From: CAYZJV01 sp964482325
Lineage (GTDB): Bacteria; Spirochaetota; Spirochaetia; Sphaerochaetales; Sphaerochaetaceae
Assembly (NCBI GenBank): GCA_964482325.1
Contig: CAYZXD010000013.1
Coordinates: 1-58,781, forward strand
Length of the DNA: 58,781 nucleotides
Reading direction: 5' to 3'
The notes below the pieces were generated by a model, which did not search any database, was not told the DNA's origin, and saw only the letters and a program-made list of their open reading frames with translations. Of this stretch, positions 16,883 through 24,753 are shown piece after piece. The position numbers and the translations under genes were made by a program. How positions within the stretch are numbered: the first letter of the stretch is position 1; each line of letters begins with the position of its first letter.

Positions 16883-17542
16883 ATGGCTGGAGATCTGTTT
16901 AATACTATTGCTGGGGTATATGGTTGGTTTCATCGGTATCAGATGAGGCGGTTTTCAGCGATACTTGAAAGGCATGGTCATGAGGTTCCGCTATCACCTA
17001 TGCGTACCGTGTGTGATGTGGGGTGTGGTACGGGAGCTTTATGTGCGGTCTTACACCTGCGAGGGCTTCAGGTGACTGGAGTTGATCCTGCTCACAGGAT
17101 GTTGGACGTAGCACGGGAAAAAGTACCGGATGTATCGTTCATTATGGGGGATGCCGTCACAGGGCTTCCTTTTGACGATAACAGTTTTGATTTAGTATTC
17201 ACCAGCTATGTGGCACATGGTATGCCGCAGCACCAGAGGATGCAATTGTATCAAGAGCTGATGCGTATTGCCGCTCAAGCAGTTATTGTCCATGACTATA
17301 ATGAAAAACGAGCAATACTGACCACGATTATTGAGTTCCTTGAGCGGGGAGATTATTTTGGATTTATTAAAAAACGTGAACAGGAAATGCTTCAGATATT
17401 TCCTTCAGTGAAAATCATTCCCGTTGGGAGACAGGCTTGCTGGTATCTTTGCCACTGCAATCTAAGACACGAAAACGCCCAGGAGACCGAAGATGAAGGC
17501 AACACAATAGAGGAGAAAGAGCTGGGAAATCCGATTCATTGA
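16883..17542 (+). CDS. SAM-dependent methyltransferase (class I)
   Basis: 219 residues. Motif I is VCDVGCGTGALC (about 45-56), the acidic strand-2 end is VTGVDPAHRMLDVAREK, and LPFDDNSFDLVFTSYVAHGM is a Methyltransf_11 signature. It probably methylates a small molecule or quinone. It lies next to a MenA-like prenyltransferase, so a MenG/UbiE-like role is conceivable, but the genes are convergent and the match to MenG is not specific. The start has GGGAGG upstream. Its last 27 codons overlap the 3' end of the prenyltransferase gene on the other strand. Confidence 0.75.
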   Translation: MAGDLFNTIAGVYGWFHRYQMRRFSAILERHGHEVPLSPMRTVCDVGCGTGALCAVLHLRGLQVTGVDPAHRMLDVAREKVPDVSFIMGDAVTGLPFDDNSFDLVFTSYVAHGMPQHQRMQLYQELMRIAAQAVIVHDYNEKRAILTTIIEFLERGDYFGFIKKREQEMLQIFPSVKIIPVGRQACWYLCHCNLRHENAQETEDEGNTIEEKELGNPIH

Positions 17543-18361
17543 GGCTCCCTTAGTATGCAGGGAAAATCCTTGTTTCTGCATGTGCCGCATACTATTAATT
17601 GCAGGAATATATGCGATGATCATGAACGGGACCACAGCAAGCGGGACTAGTTGTGTCAGTGCAAATATAATGGGAAGGAGATAGGAAATAAACAAAGTAC
17701 CATGCATCAGTACCCGTACTGATCGTTCACTGAGCAGTATCGAGAGCGTTTTCCGGCCTGCAGCTTTATCGGCAACACGGTCACAGGTATTGTTCACGGT
17801 GAGAATGAGTCCAATCAGCAATAGAAGTGGCAGTGATACGATAAAAGAAGGAAAGCTAACAGATAGCGTTTGCACATAATAACTGAGCATAAAAAGTATC
17901 GTACCCAGAAATCCCCCGGCAAAGAGCTCTCCGAAAGGGGTTCGTGAAATGGGCATCGGTCCTCCCGTATAGAAAAATCCGACTGCCATGCAGACAGCCC
18001 CGGCAGGGATGAGATACCAGCTTGTAAGAGATGCCAAGATAAGACCGAGTATAGCGGCAATACCGAATAGAGTCAGTGATATTGCTAATGCAATGTGAGG
18101 TGATACCCCCTCATGTACGAGGACTTTATCCCGTTCGAAATTCAGCTCAGCGCGATCGGTACCACTTGTATAATCAAAGTAGCTGTTAAATCCGGTAGTT
18201 CCCATATCGACGGCAAGCACTGCAACTGCCATGAGGAAAAAGCGCGTCCAGGCCCACGATCCGGTTGCTGCCATAGCATAGAGACTCCCACAGAGGAATG
18301 TTCCCATGCTGATAATTTTCGTGCGGATTTCCACGATTCGGTTGAACTGTCGGATATTCAT
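17462..18361 (-). CDS. UbiA-family prenyltransferase, MenA-like
   Basis: 299 residues with about eight membrane helices. The first Asp-rich motif reads NSYFDYTSGTD (about residues 60-70), against NDYxDxxxGSD in MenA; the second Asp position is Ser. The second motif NNTCDRVADKAAGRKTLSI is a good MenA match. It would attach a polyprenyl chain to an aromatic acceptor such as 1,4-dihydroxy-2-naphthoate. No other menaquinone gene is in the window. The gene is convergent with, and overlaps by 81 bp, the methyltransferase gene. The altered first motif leaves acceptor specificity open. Confidence 0.75.
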   Translation of the reverse strand: MNIRQFNRIVEIRTKIISMGTFLCGSLYAMAATGSWAWTRFFLMAVAVLAVDMGTTGFNSYFDYTSGTDRAELNFERDKVLVHEGVSPHIALAISLTLFGIAAILGLILASLTSWYLIPAGAVCMAVGFFYTGGPMPISRTPFGELFAGGFLGTILFMLSYYVQTLSVSFPSFIVSLPLLLLIGLILTVNNTCDRVADKAAGRKTLSILLSERSVRVLMHGTLFISYLLPIIFALTQLVPLAVVPFMIIAYIPAINSMRHMQKQGFSLHTKGASMNRISQLFLLYCVAFIFGLLGVFVS

Positions 18362-18430
18362 GGATGTACTATACTGAAAGATTGAGAATTTGCGAATACC
18401 TGTATAAAAAGGCTTGAACTATACATAAGT

Positions 18431-18458
18431 GAGCCTCGCAGCATCTGCTACGAGGCTC
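18431..18458 (-). terminator. hairpin after the beta-barrel gene
   Basis: GAGCCTCG (18431-18438) pairs with CGAGGCTC (18451-18458), with inner GCAG/CTGC pairing. It lies 13 bp past the stop of the barrel gene on the minus strand. The following T content is weak, so it may be a terminator or an mRNA-stabilising hairpin that ends the four-gene operon. Confidence 0.55.
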
Positions 18459-18471
18459 GGCAATCGAACTA

Positions 18472-19704
18472 TTAGAAGTACCAACGAAGAGAAACATATG
18501 CAAGTGAGTTATCGGAGTAAGCTCCGAAGGTACCTTCTGCATCTCCAACGAACAGCTCAACTCCTGTCTCAAAGAGTACACCATCCTCAACAGCCCATGA
18601 CAATGATGGTCTGATCAACGCATTCAGCGGATCTAACTCTCCATAGATGAAAAGTTTTGCTGTGAGACGATCAGCAAAAAACGTATTTTGCACTCTGAAG
18701 GTAACCGTATGATCAACTGGAGCGACTTCATAGCCTTGTTCCATCATCCCTTCAGTATGATCGGGTACGTACGATAGCAGGTACTGAGCAGACATTTCCA
18801 TTCCCAATAAACTCCAATCTAAACCGATGAGCGTTTGTATCTGATGATGCTTTTCTACCGTCACAGCTGTTCCCATCACGGTAAATGGTTTGTTGATAGC
18901 TGCTGCAGTTTCACCGCGAATTACTACCGACTGAATGGCCGTACTGAAACTCCCTCCAGCCACAGCATATCTGCCATACTCTTGGTAAATATCTGTTGGT
19001 GGAGGCCCTCCTGTCATCGAACTAACGTATGGTTCATCTGTCCACGTATATCCTCCCATGAGTTCCCAGCTAATCTTGGGGCCAAAGTAGCTGATCTTGG
19101 CAAAGATTTCAGTGTTTTCCAAATTTACCTCAGGTATTTCAGGTGGATGAATGGTAGCTGTTGAAGGGAAAGGTACATCCCGTTGCCAAATCGAGTCGGT
19201 TTCAGGCAAAGAAGCCGGTACAAACTGTGGAATCCAGATACCTTCAAAGGTGTAGGATCCGAGGTAATAATCTGCTTTCACTGCAGGAATCCCCTTACGA
19301 ATTTCTCTGAAGTCAGCGAGAATAAATGAGCGCATATCACGAGGACTTACAATATCGGTGATGAATGCTCCTTCTGCCTGACCCCACATCACAGCTTGCT
19401 TACCCACTCGAATATCCATCTGATCGAGAAATACATCAACATACGCCTCTCTCAATCCGATCTCTGGTTCTCGATCGACGCCAATATAGGCATAGGGATT
19501 TACCACAAGACGAGTCATATCTCCCCAACCCTCCAAGGTAAGATCCAGCGTTTGTTCATTAGTCGCTAAGTCTGCCTCAGATAATGTAATTCCGGTGTAA
19601 CTGCGTAACATTCCACGGAGGGCAACATCTTTTGCGGATACACTTACTAGTGTGCTTGTCAGCAGTATTATGATGATAAATATGGTGTATGGTTTTTTCC
19701 TCAT
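18472..19704 (-). CDS. outer-membrane beta-barrel protein (DUF1302-like)
   Basis: 410 residues. There is a signal peptide (about 1-24, ending VSVSA). The body has alternating hydrophobic strands and segments such as YVDVFLDQMDIRVGKQAVMW, followed by G-Q-A-E-G, resembling DUF1302/alginate-porin-like barrels. It ends in S-L-R-W-Y-F, a typical C-terminal aromatic barrel signal. It is the last gene of an operon with an RND exporter and a LolA-like periplasmic protein, so it may be the outer-membrane end of a lipid or hydrophobic-compound route. GGAGAA precedes the start. Confidence 0.75.
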   Translation of the reverse strand: MRKKPYTIFIIIILLTSTLVSVSAKDVALRGMLRSYTGITLSEADLATNEQTLDLTLEGWGDMTRLVVNPYAYIGVDREPEIGLREAYVDVFLDQMDIRVGKQAVMWGQAEGAFITDIVSPRDMRSFILADFREIRKGIPAVKADYYLGSYTFEGIWIPQFVPASLPETDSIWQRDVPFPSTATIHPPEIPEVNLENTEIFAKISYFGPKISWELMGGYTWTDEPYVSSMTGGPPPTDIYQEYGRYAVAGGSFSTAIQSVVIRGETAAAINKPFTVMGTAVTVEKHHQIQTLIGLDWSLLGMEMSAQYLLSYVPDHTEGMMEQGYEVAPVDHTVTFRVQNTFFADRLTAKLFIYGELDPLNALIRPSLSWAVEDGVLFETGVELFVGDAEGTFGAYSDNSLAYVSLRWYF

Positions 19705-19717
19705 ATGTGTTCTCCTG

Positions 19718-20506
19718 TTATATTCTTGGTCCTATACGCATTTGTCGTTCACTAAAAAATGCATCACGAAGATTGTTATTAAATGAAACATCTTGCATCG
19801 TAATGCGAGTTTCCGTTTCTTTCTCCAGATTGCGCATGGTCATATCGGTGATGACCCAAACAGAGTCGATCTTTTCATAGTCATCAATAGTCAATCGACG
19901 AATTACCGACCCCTGTGTATCGAGAAATTCTTTTTTCAAGCCGATCCACTCATCTTTGATTACCCAATTTATCGTGGCGGCATACTCATCATTTGGCGAG
20001 ACGGGAACGCTTTTGATCACATATACATCCCACCCATCCATGGTTTCTTCACGAAGTAGGGTGTGCTGATCTTCTGCAGGATGCCTTGCTCCCATATCTT
20101 CGTAGGTGAAATCACTTCCCATGAATGATTCGTTGCTCTTATCTGATGCGATACGGCGTACCCGAGAGAGTGCTGGAAGATAAATCCATTGATCATCAGC
20201 GCTACCATCTGAATAGCTATAGCTTAAGAAGCTCGTATTACGGACATCGGCAGGAGCAGTGAAGAACATGATCTTCTTCTCGGTTGTTCCATCGTCGGTG
20301 CGAAATTGAACGATACTTCGTTCTCTTACTGAACCACGGGAATTGGTGATGGTCATGTTGAGCGTTGCCTGCATATTATCCCCATTGGGACGTTCATATA
20401 CTTCTCGCATGACCTGCTGAGCAGTGATACTCGCAGAAAGCGGTATCAGTGATGTGATAATGATAACTGCCGCAGCGGTTATCGTACGTACATAACGGGT
20501 CTTCAT
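19718..20506 (-). CDS. LolA-like periplasmic lipoprotein/lipid carrier
   Basis: 262 residues with an N-terminal signal peptide (about 1-28). The pattern is that of the 'outer membrane lipoprotein-sorting' LolA-like family (TP0789 type). It starts with a Q-x-V-M-x-x-V-Y-E-R-P motif, then strands such as TLNMTITNSRGSVRERSIVQ, then ADDQWIYLPALSRVRRIASD, SFMGSDFTYEDMG and late D-x-V-W-V-I-T-D-M. In this family a half-barrel holds a lipid chain. Its start overlaps the RND exporter stop by 4 bp, so the two are translationally coupled. A ferry role between exporter and outer membrane is inferred. Confidence 0.8.
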   Translation of the reverse strand: MKTRYVRTITAAAVIIITSLIPLSASITAQQVMREVYERPNGDNMQATLNMTITNSRGSVRERSIVQFRTDDGTTEKKIMFFTAPADVRNTSFLSYSYSDGSADDQWIYLPALSRVRRIASDKSNESFMGSDFTYEDMGARHPAEDQHTLLREETMDGWDVYVIKSVPVSPNDEYAATINWVIKDEWIGLKKEFLDTQGSVIRRLTIDDYEKIDSVWVITDMTMRNLEKETETRITMQDVSFNNNLRDAFFSERQMRIGPRI

Positions 20507-22854
20507 ACGTTTGACTCCTTGTTTTGTGAGATTTTTTCTTGGCGAATATTTCGCAGAAATAGTCCGTGTTTATCGAGAGTGGTGATAATCACCAATAATA
20601 TGCTCAGTGTTCCGATGGCACTCGTTGCCATGTTGAGAACGATTAGCGTACCCACCTGGCGATTGGGAGGGAATACGCTGAAAATCAAAACAGCAAAACC
20701 TCCCATCACTGCGAGTGCGTTGTAGATAATTGCCCGTCCTGTATGCCCGATAGTGGTAAATGCTGCCTGTTGTATGGTGAATCCCTCAATACGGCGATTA
20801 CGATAGTGTTCAATCAGATGTATGGCGTAATCGACCCCAATACCAATAGCAATACTACTTATCAAGGCAGTTGCAGAACTCAGAGGGATACCAAACATCC
20901 CCATAACCCCGAAATTAACCACTGCCGTAATAGCTATGGGGACCGTTCCCGCTATACCGGTAAGGATATTTTTAAATAATAATGTGAGCAGCAAGGCTAC
21001 GATTCCAAAGGAGAGCACGAGACTTATGATCTGTCCCTCAAGAAGTAATTCAGAAAAGACATATGCCTTATATCCGCTCCCGGCATATTGCAAAGAAATA
21101 CCGAGAGAGGAGAAAGCAGGAGCGAACTGGTCAGCAATAGCTATGACTTCACTCATCACTGCTGAGCTGTCGCTACGTAGCTGAAAGGTGCTGTTTGCCT
21201 GCCGATAATCATAGTCGATAACCCGCTCAAGGGTTTCAGGATCTCCCGAGAATTCATAGAGCAGTAAGTATTGAGCGATAAGTTCACGATCATCAGGAAC
21301 TACCGAGAAAGCTTCGTCATCAGCATGCATGACCTTATGCATGCGCTTGATAAAGTCGGTAAGGGAAAATCCCGCGCCGACCATGTCATGCTCAAGGAGT
21401 GCAGTTTGCATTTCATCCATAACGTGAAGAACTTCTGGATCTTTGAACCGTTCGTTTTCCTCTGCACTGAGAATGATATTCAGTGAGGAAGTACCGCCAA
21501 AAGTGGAATTCACAAAGGTATCTGTTTCCACAATGGCGCTGTCTTCTTCAAAATTTGCCAAGAAACTCGTATCTATCCAGACGCGTTGGGTACCAAAAAT
21601 ACCAAAGACTGCCACTAAGACTGAAATGGTCACTATCAGTGATGGATGTTTCATGATAAAACGTCCCCACTGATGTTTATCTAAATCGGGTTTCTCTATT
21701 TCTTCATCAACGATCTCGTCTGCAGTTTCCTTTCCCTTCTTTGGGATACCCAGTAGGTGAATGCTGAGTGGGAAAAGGATTAGGGCTAAGGCCATTTCAG
21801 TCATTACCCCGATGGATGAGAATAGCCCAAAATAACGCACTGGTAACACCTTACTACTCATCAGAGCGGAAAACCCGATGGCGGTAGTTAGTGCGGCCAT
21901 AAACACCGGTCTCACCATTGCCTGGAGCACCTGATCAATCATTTCTCGTTTTCCGATCGTAGGTTGATTTCGTATAGTGTGATGAATGGCATTATGCATA
22001 TGAATTCCATATGCGACCCCTATAGCGATGAGCATAACCGGAATCATGGTATCTACTGCATATACCGGGATGGAAAGCAATGACATAGTGCCAAATGCAG
22101 CTACCGTTCCTAGCAGAACGATGATCATATTCAGAATCGTATCGCGTATACTCCTGAGTAGAAGGAGCAGTACCACGATCATGACCACCACTACAATGGG
22201 AAACATCCGTGCCATATCAGCAGGACCTAATTCTGCAAGCGCTCCTTCCACGATTGGTCGTCCTGCTACATACAATCGCTCGGGCCCTTCCCACTGCTGG
22301 ACGTAGCTGTTTAGGCGCTTTTGGAGGTCTTGAGCATCAGCTTCTTCGGTAATTTCGGCGATGATCAGCGCAGAGGTGGTATCTTTACTCACATTACGAC
22401 CATAAATCATCTCGTTTGATACTACCTGATCGTGCAGATCCTGTAGTGCTGCTTCATCGGAGGGAATTCCGTCGGCAAAAAAAGAGGAAACTTCAAGGCC
22501 CCAATCACTTCCGGTGATATTATCAGCAGTGTACAGTGAAGTAACCGAACCTTCAGCTATTTCGGGAAACTCCTGAGGAAGTCCTTCGCTGATATCAGCA
22601 ATTTTTTGTAAGGTCTCTGCATTGAATATACTTTCCGGATGTTCGATGGCTATCAAAATAGAGTCTTGAATACCAAATAATTCTTCTGCCTCATCACTAA
22701 ATGCAAATGCAGGATGAGTTGATGGCATATAGGCATCAAGGTCTGTCTCTAAGGTTGCCTGTGATGTAATAGCTGCGATGAATATTGCAGTGATTACTAT
22801 GGTAGTGATGATGATGAGAGCAGGTTTTTCCGCAATACGGCGAATAATCGGCAT
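20503..22854 (-). CDS. RND-superfamily exporter (MMPL/HpnN-like)
   Basis: 783 residues arranged as two repeats of one transmembrane helix, a large periplasmic domain and five helices. Family signatures include GIAYGIHMHNAIHH-like (here IGVAYGIHMHNAIHHTIRN) in the first half and SIAIGIGVDYAIHLIEHYRN in the second. This single-protein RND branch moves lipids, hopanoids or other hydrophobic molecules rather than classic drugs with MFP/TolC partners. It is the first gene after the TetR gene. AAAGGAG lies before the ATG. A 16-bp TetR-type motif sits at 22873-22888 just upstream. Confidence 0.85.
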   Translation of the reverse strand: MPIIRRIAEKPALIIITTIVITAIFIAAITSQATLETDLDAYMPSTHPAFAFSDEAEELFGIQDSILIAIEHPESIFNAETLQKIADISEGLPQEFPEIAEGSVTSLYTADNITGSDWGLEVSSFFADGIPSDEAALQDLHDQVVSNEMIYGRNVSKDTTSALIIAEITEEADAQDLQKRLNSYVQQWEGPERLYVAGRPIVEGALAELGPADMARMFPIVVVVMIVVLLLLLRSIRDTILNMIIVLLGTVAAFGTMSLLSIPVYAVDTMIPVMLIAIGVAYGIHMHNAIHHTIRNQPTIGKREMIDQVLQAMVRPVFMAALTTAIGFSALMSSKVLPVRYFGLFSSIGVMTEMALALILFPLSIHLLGIPKKGKETADEIVDEEIEKPDLDKHQWGRFIMKHPSLIVTISVLVAVFGIFGTQRVWIDTSFLANFEEDSAIVETDTFVNSTFGGTSSLNIILSAEENERFKDPEVLHVMDEMQTALLEHDMVGAGFSLTDFIKRMHKVMHADDEAFSVVPDDRELIAQYLLLYEFSGDPETLERVIDYDYRQANSTFQLRSDSSAVMSEVIAIADQFAPAFSSLGISLQYAGSGYKAYVFSELLLEGQIISLVLSFGIVALLLTLLFKNILTGIAGTVPIAITAVVNFGVMGMFGIPLSSATALISSIAIGIGVDYAIHLIEHYRNRRIEGFTIQQAAFTTIGHTGRAIIYNALAVMGGFAVLIFSVFPPNRQVGTLIVLNMATSAIGTLSILLVIITTLDKHGLFLRNIRQEKISQNKESNV

Positions 22855-22872
22855 GTATATCTCCTTTATGTA

Positions 22873-22888
22873 GTTATCGTTAACTAAC
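22873..22888. promoter_or_regulatory. TetR-type operator, site 1 (RND operon)
   Basis: GTTATCGTTAACTAAC, overlapping the palindrome TAGTTA-TCGT-TAACTA (22871-22886). It differs at two positions from the copy before the tetR gene. It lies 19 bp upstream of the RND start, where a repressor would block transcription of the export operon. Confidence 0.65.
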
Positions 22889-22930
22889 TTATTACTTATG
22901 CATACTTTCTTTTATTGATGATTTGGAAAG

Positions 22931-23506
22931 TTAGGGTGATAGAAGGCGACTGAGCACTTCTGCGAGAGCAGGAGCCTGATTTGGCAGTGGATCTTGTGGC
23001 CGAAGATGCCACTGTGTGATACGTAGTCGAATGATGCCGAGAAAGAGATGAGCAATTTCCTTCGCAGAGATATCATCTCGACAATTACCTTGTTTTTGAG
23101 ATTGTTCTATAAGATGGGAAAGTCTTTGTACCATGTCCTCGAGCATGGAAGATAAAATTGGGCGTAGCTGTTCGTCGGCATGGAAGGCTTCTTCGGTGAA
23201 TACGAATAGAGCGAACGCTGGATTTGCTTCGATACGGTGAAACAATGCAAAGAGAAGTGATTCAATAGATTCAATCAGAGATTGCTGTTCTGATGGAATT
23301 TGAGTAAACACTGAAAGAATCGAGAGCTGCAAATTCTCCAATAGTGCAACGAGTAGTGCATGTTTACTGGAAAAATGACGATACACTGCCGGTTCTGTGA
23401 CCCCGATAGATGTAGCAACATTGCGGATAGTAAGTTTATGAGTGCCTTGTTCGACTATGATGGTCATTGCAGCGTTAATGATTTCTTGTTGTCGTCCAGT
23501 AAGCAT
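22931..23506 (-). CDS. TetR-family transcriptional regulator
   Basis: 191 residues. The N-terminal HTH is INAAMTIIVEQGTHKLTIRN followed by V-A-T-S-I-G-V-T-E-P-A-V-Y-R-H-F-S-S-K, the standard TetR pattern; the C-terminal helices bind a ligand. GAGGAG lies upstream of the ATG. It is transcribed in the same direction as, and just before, the RND/LolA/barrel operon, with its own gap of 76 bp. Three matching operator-like sites (22873, 23523, 23601) point to control of itself, the export operon and the divergent HD-GYP gene. The ligand is probably a lipid or hydrophobic compound (inference). Confidence 0.9.
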   Translation of the reverse strand: MLTGRQQEIINAAMTIIVEQGTHKLTIRNVATSIGVTEPAVYRHFSSKHALLVALLENLQLSILSVFTQIPSEQQSLIESIESLLFALFHRIEANPAFALFVFTEEAFHADEQLRPILSSMLEDMVQRLSHLIEQSQKQGNCRDDISAKEIAHLFLGIIRLRITQWHLRPQDPLPNQAPALAEVLSRLLSP

Positions 23507-23522
23507 ATTATCTCCTCTATAA

Positions 23523-23538
23523 GTTAACGTTCACTAAC
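23523..23538. promoter_or_regulatory. TetR-type operator, site 2 (tetR promoter)
   Basis: GTTAACGTTCACTAAC, 17 bp upstream of the tetR start. It shares 14 of 16 positions with site 1 and with site 3, and likely serves autoregulation. Confidence 0.65.
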
Positions 23539-23600
23539 ATAGTGGGTTTTTCTTTATTTGCCAACCCCTTTCTCTCAGATTTTGGTAATTATGTATTTTT

Positions 23601-23630
23601 GTTTACTTTCACTAACCACAATTCTATACT
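23601..23630 (+). promoter_or_regulatory. TetR-type operator site 3 within the HD-GYP gene promoter
   Basis: GTTTACTTTCACTAAC (23601-23616) repeats the operator motif. It covers the -35 element TTTACT (23602-23607) and most of the 17-bp spacer before a -10 element TATACT (23625-23630), upstream of the HD-GYP response-regulator start at 23666. Binding there would repress that gene. Confidence 0.5.
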
Positions 23631-23665
23631 GTTTTCACCTGATACTTCAGATGAGGAAGGAATGT

Positions 23666-24733
23666 ATGTCCTTAGCTTCAGTACTTGTGGTTGATGATTC
23701 TGCTGCAGAAGTTATGCTATTAACAGAATTATTGTCCGATATGCAGGTGGAAAGTGCTTGTGATGGTGTGGAAGCTTTGGAAAAGCTGGAAGCAGGTAAT
23801 AGTTACGATGTCATTCTTCTTGATCTTTATATGCCGAATCTTGATGGGTTTGGGGTGCTTGAGCGTCTGAAAGACCTGCAGATGGAGACGCCGGTAATCA
23901 TCCTGACGAATGCTGATGAAGTTGATTTTGTAGTGCGCGGTCTCGATATGGGAGCTGTCGATTACATTCGAAAACCGGTAAACCGTAAAAGTCTGCACAA
24001 ACGTATTGAGATTCAGCTTTCGTTGCGTCAATCGGCACAAACCATCCGGGAGCAGAATGAACATCTGCAGCAACAGGTTGACGAAAGGACCTGGGAAGCT
24101 CTGAGAGCGAGTGAAATCACCATACATTCACTGATTCAACTGTTGGAGGTGCGCAATATTGAAACAAGCAACCATGCGAAGCGGACCAGTAATATGATGG
24201 GAATACTCTGTAGAGCTCTGAAAGATCAAAAGCTCATCGGATACCTGCTGAGTGAAGAGGATATTCGCGAATTGGTACGGACTGCACCGTTACACGACAT
24301 CGGAAAGGTTGGTATTCCTGACAGTATTCTGCTGAAACCGGGGAAATTGACCGATGAGGAATTTTCCATAATGAAACGGCATGTTGATTACGGTGTTCAA
24401 GCCCTGCAGCATCAGGGATCTGAATCTGCCCGTGCACTTGGGTTCATTACGATGGCAAAATCAATTGTGGCTTATCATCATGAACGATTTGATGGAAGTG
24501 GATATCCCCATGGCCTATCGGGTACCGATATCCCTCTTCCCGGTCGTCTCATGGCGATCTTAGATGTATATGATGCATTAACCAGTGACCGTGTTTATAA
24601 AAGGGCTATTTCTCATGAAGCGGCATTGCAGATTATCCGAGAGGATCGGGAAAAGCATTTTGATCCGGTGATTGTTGACGTAGTTCTCTCAGTGGAAGAA
24701 GAAATACAAAAAGTCAGTCGTCAATGGCGCTAG
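23666..24733 (+). CDS. response regulator with HD-GYP domain (c-di-GMP phosphodiesterase)
   Basis: 355 residues from ATG 23666, preceded by GAGGAAGG; an upstream TTG-initiated frame is rejected because it crosses the promoter. The receiver domain (about 5-120) has D53 as phosphoacceptor in ILLDLYMPNLDG. A short coiled coil leads to the HD-GYP domain, with H210-D211 in HDIGKVGIP and the HHERFDGSGYP motif near residues 270-280, so catalytic residues are intact. It should degrade cyclic di-GMP when phosphorylated. The next gene, a hybrid histidine kinase starting 20 bp downstream, is the obvious partner. Confidence 0.9.
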   Translation: MSLASVLVVDDSAAEVMLLTELLSDMQVESACDGVEALEKLEAGNSYDVILLDLYMPNLDGFGVLERLKDLQMETPVIILTNADEVDFVVRGLDMGAVDYIRKPVNRKSLHKRIEIQLSLRQSAQTIREQNEHLQQQVDERTWEALRASEITIHSLIQLLEVRNIETSNHAKRTSNMMGILCRALKDQKLIGYLLSEEDIRELVRTAPLHDIGKVGIPDSILLKPGKLTDEEFSIMKRHVDYGVQALQHQGSESARALGFITMAKSIVAYHHERFDGSGYPHGLSGTDIPLPGRLMAILDVYDALTSDRVYKRAISHEAALQIIREDREKHFDPVIVDVVLSVEEEIQKVSRQWR

Positions 24734-24753
24734 GAAACGCAACAGGGAATTAC

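Noticed and set aside
23558..23665. N-terminal membrane segment on the HD-GYP response regulator
   Set aside because: The extra 36 residues begin at a TTG without ribosome-binding site and cover the promoter and operator; GAGGAAGG supports ATG 23666.
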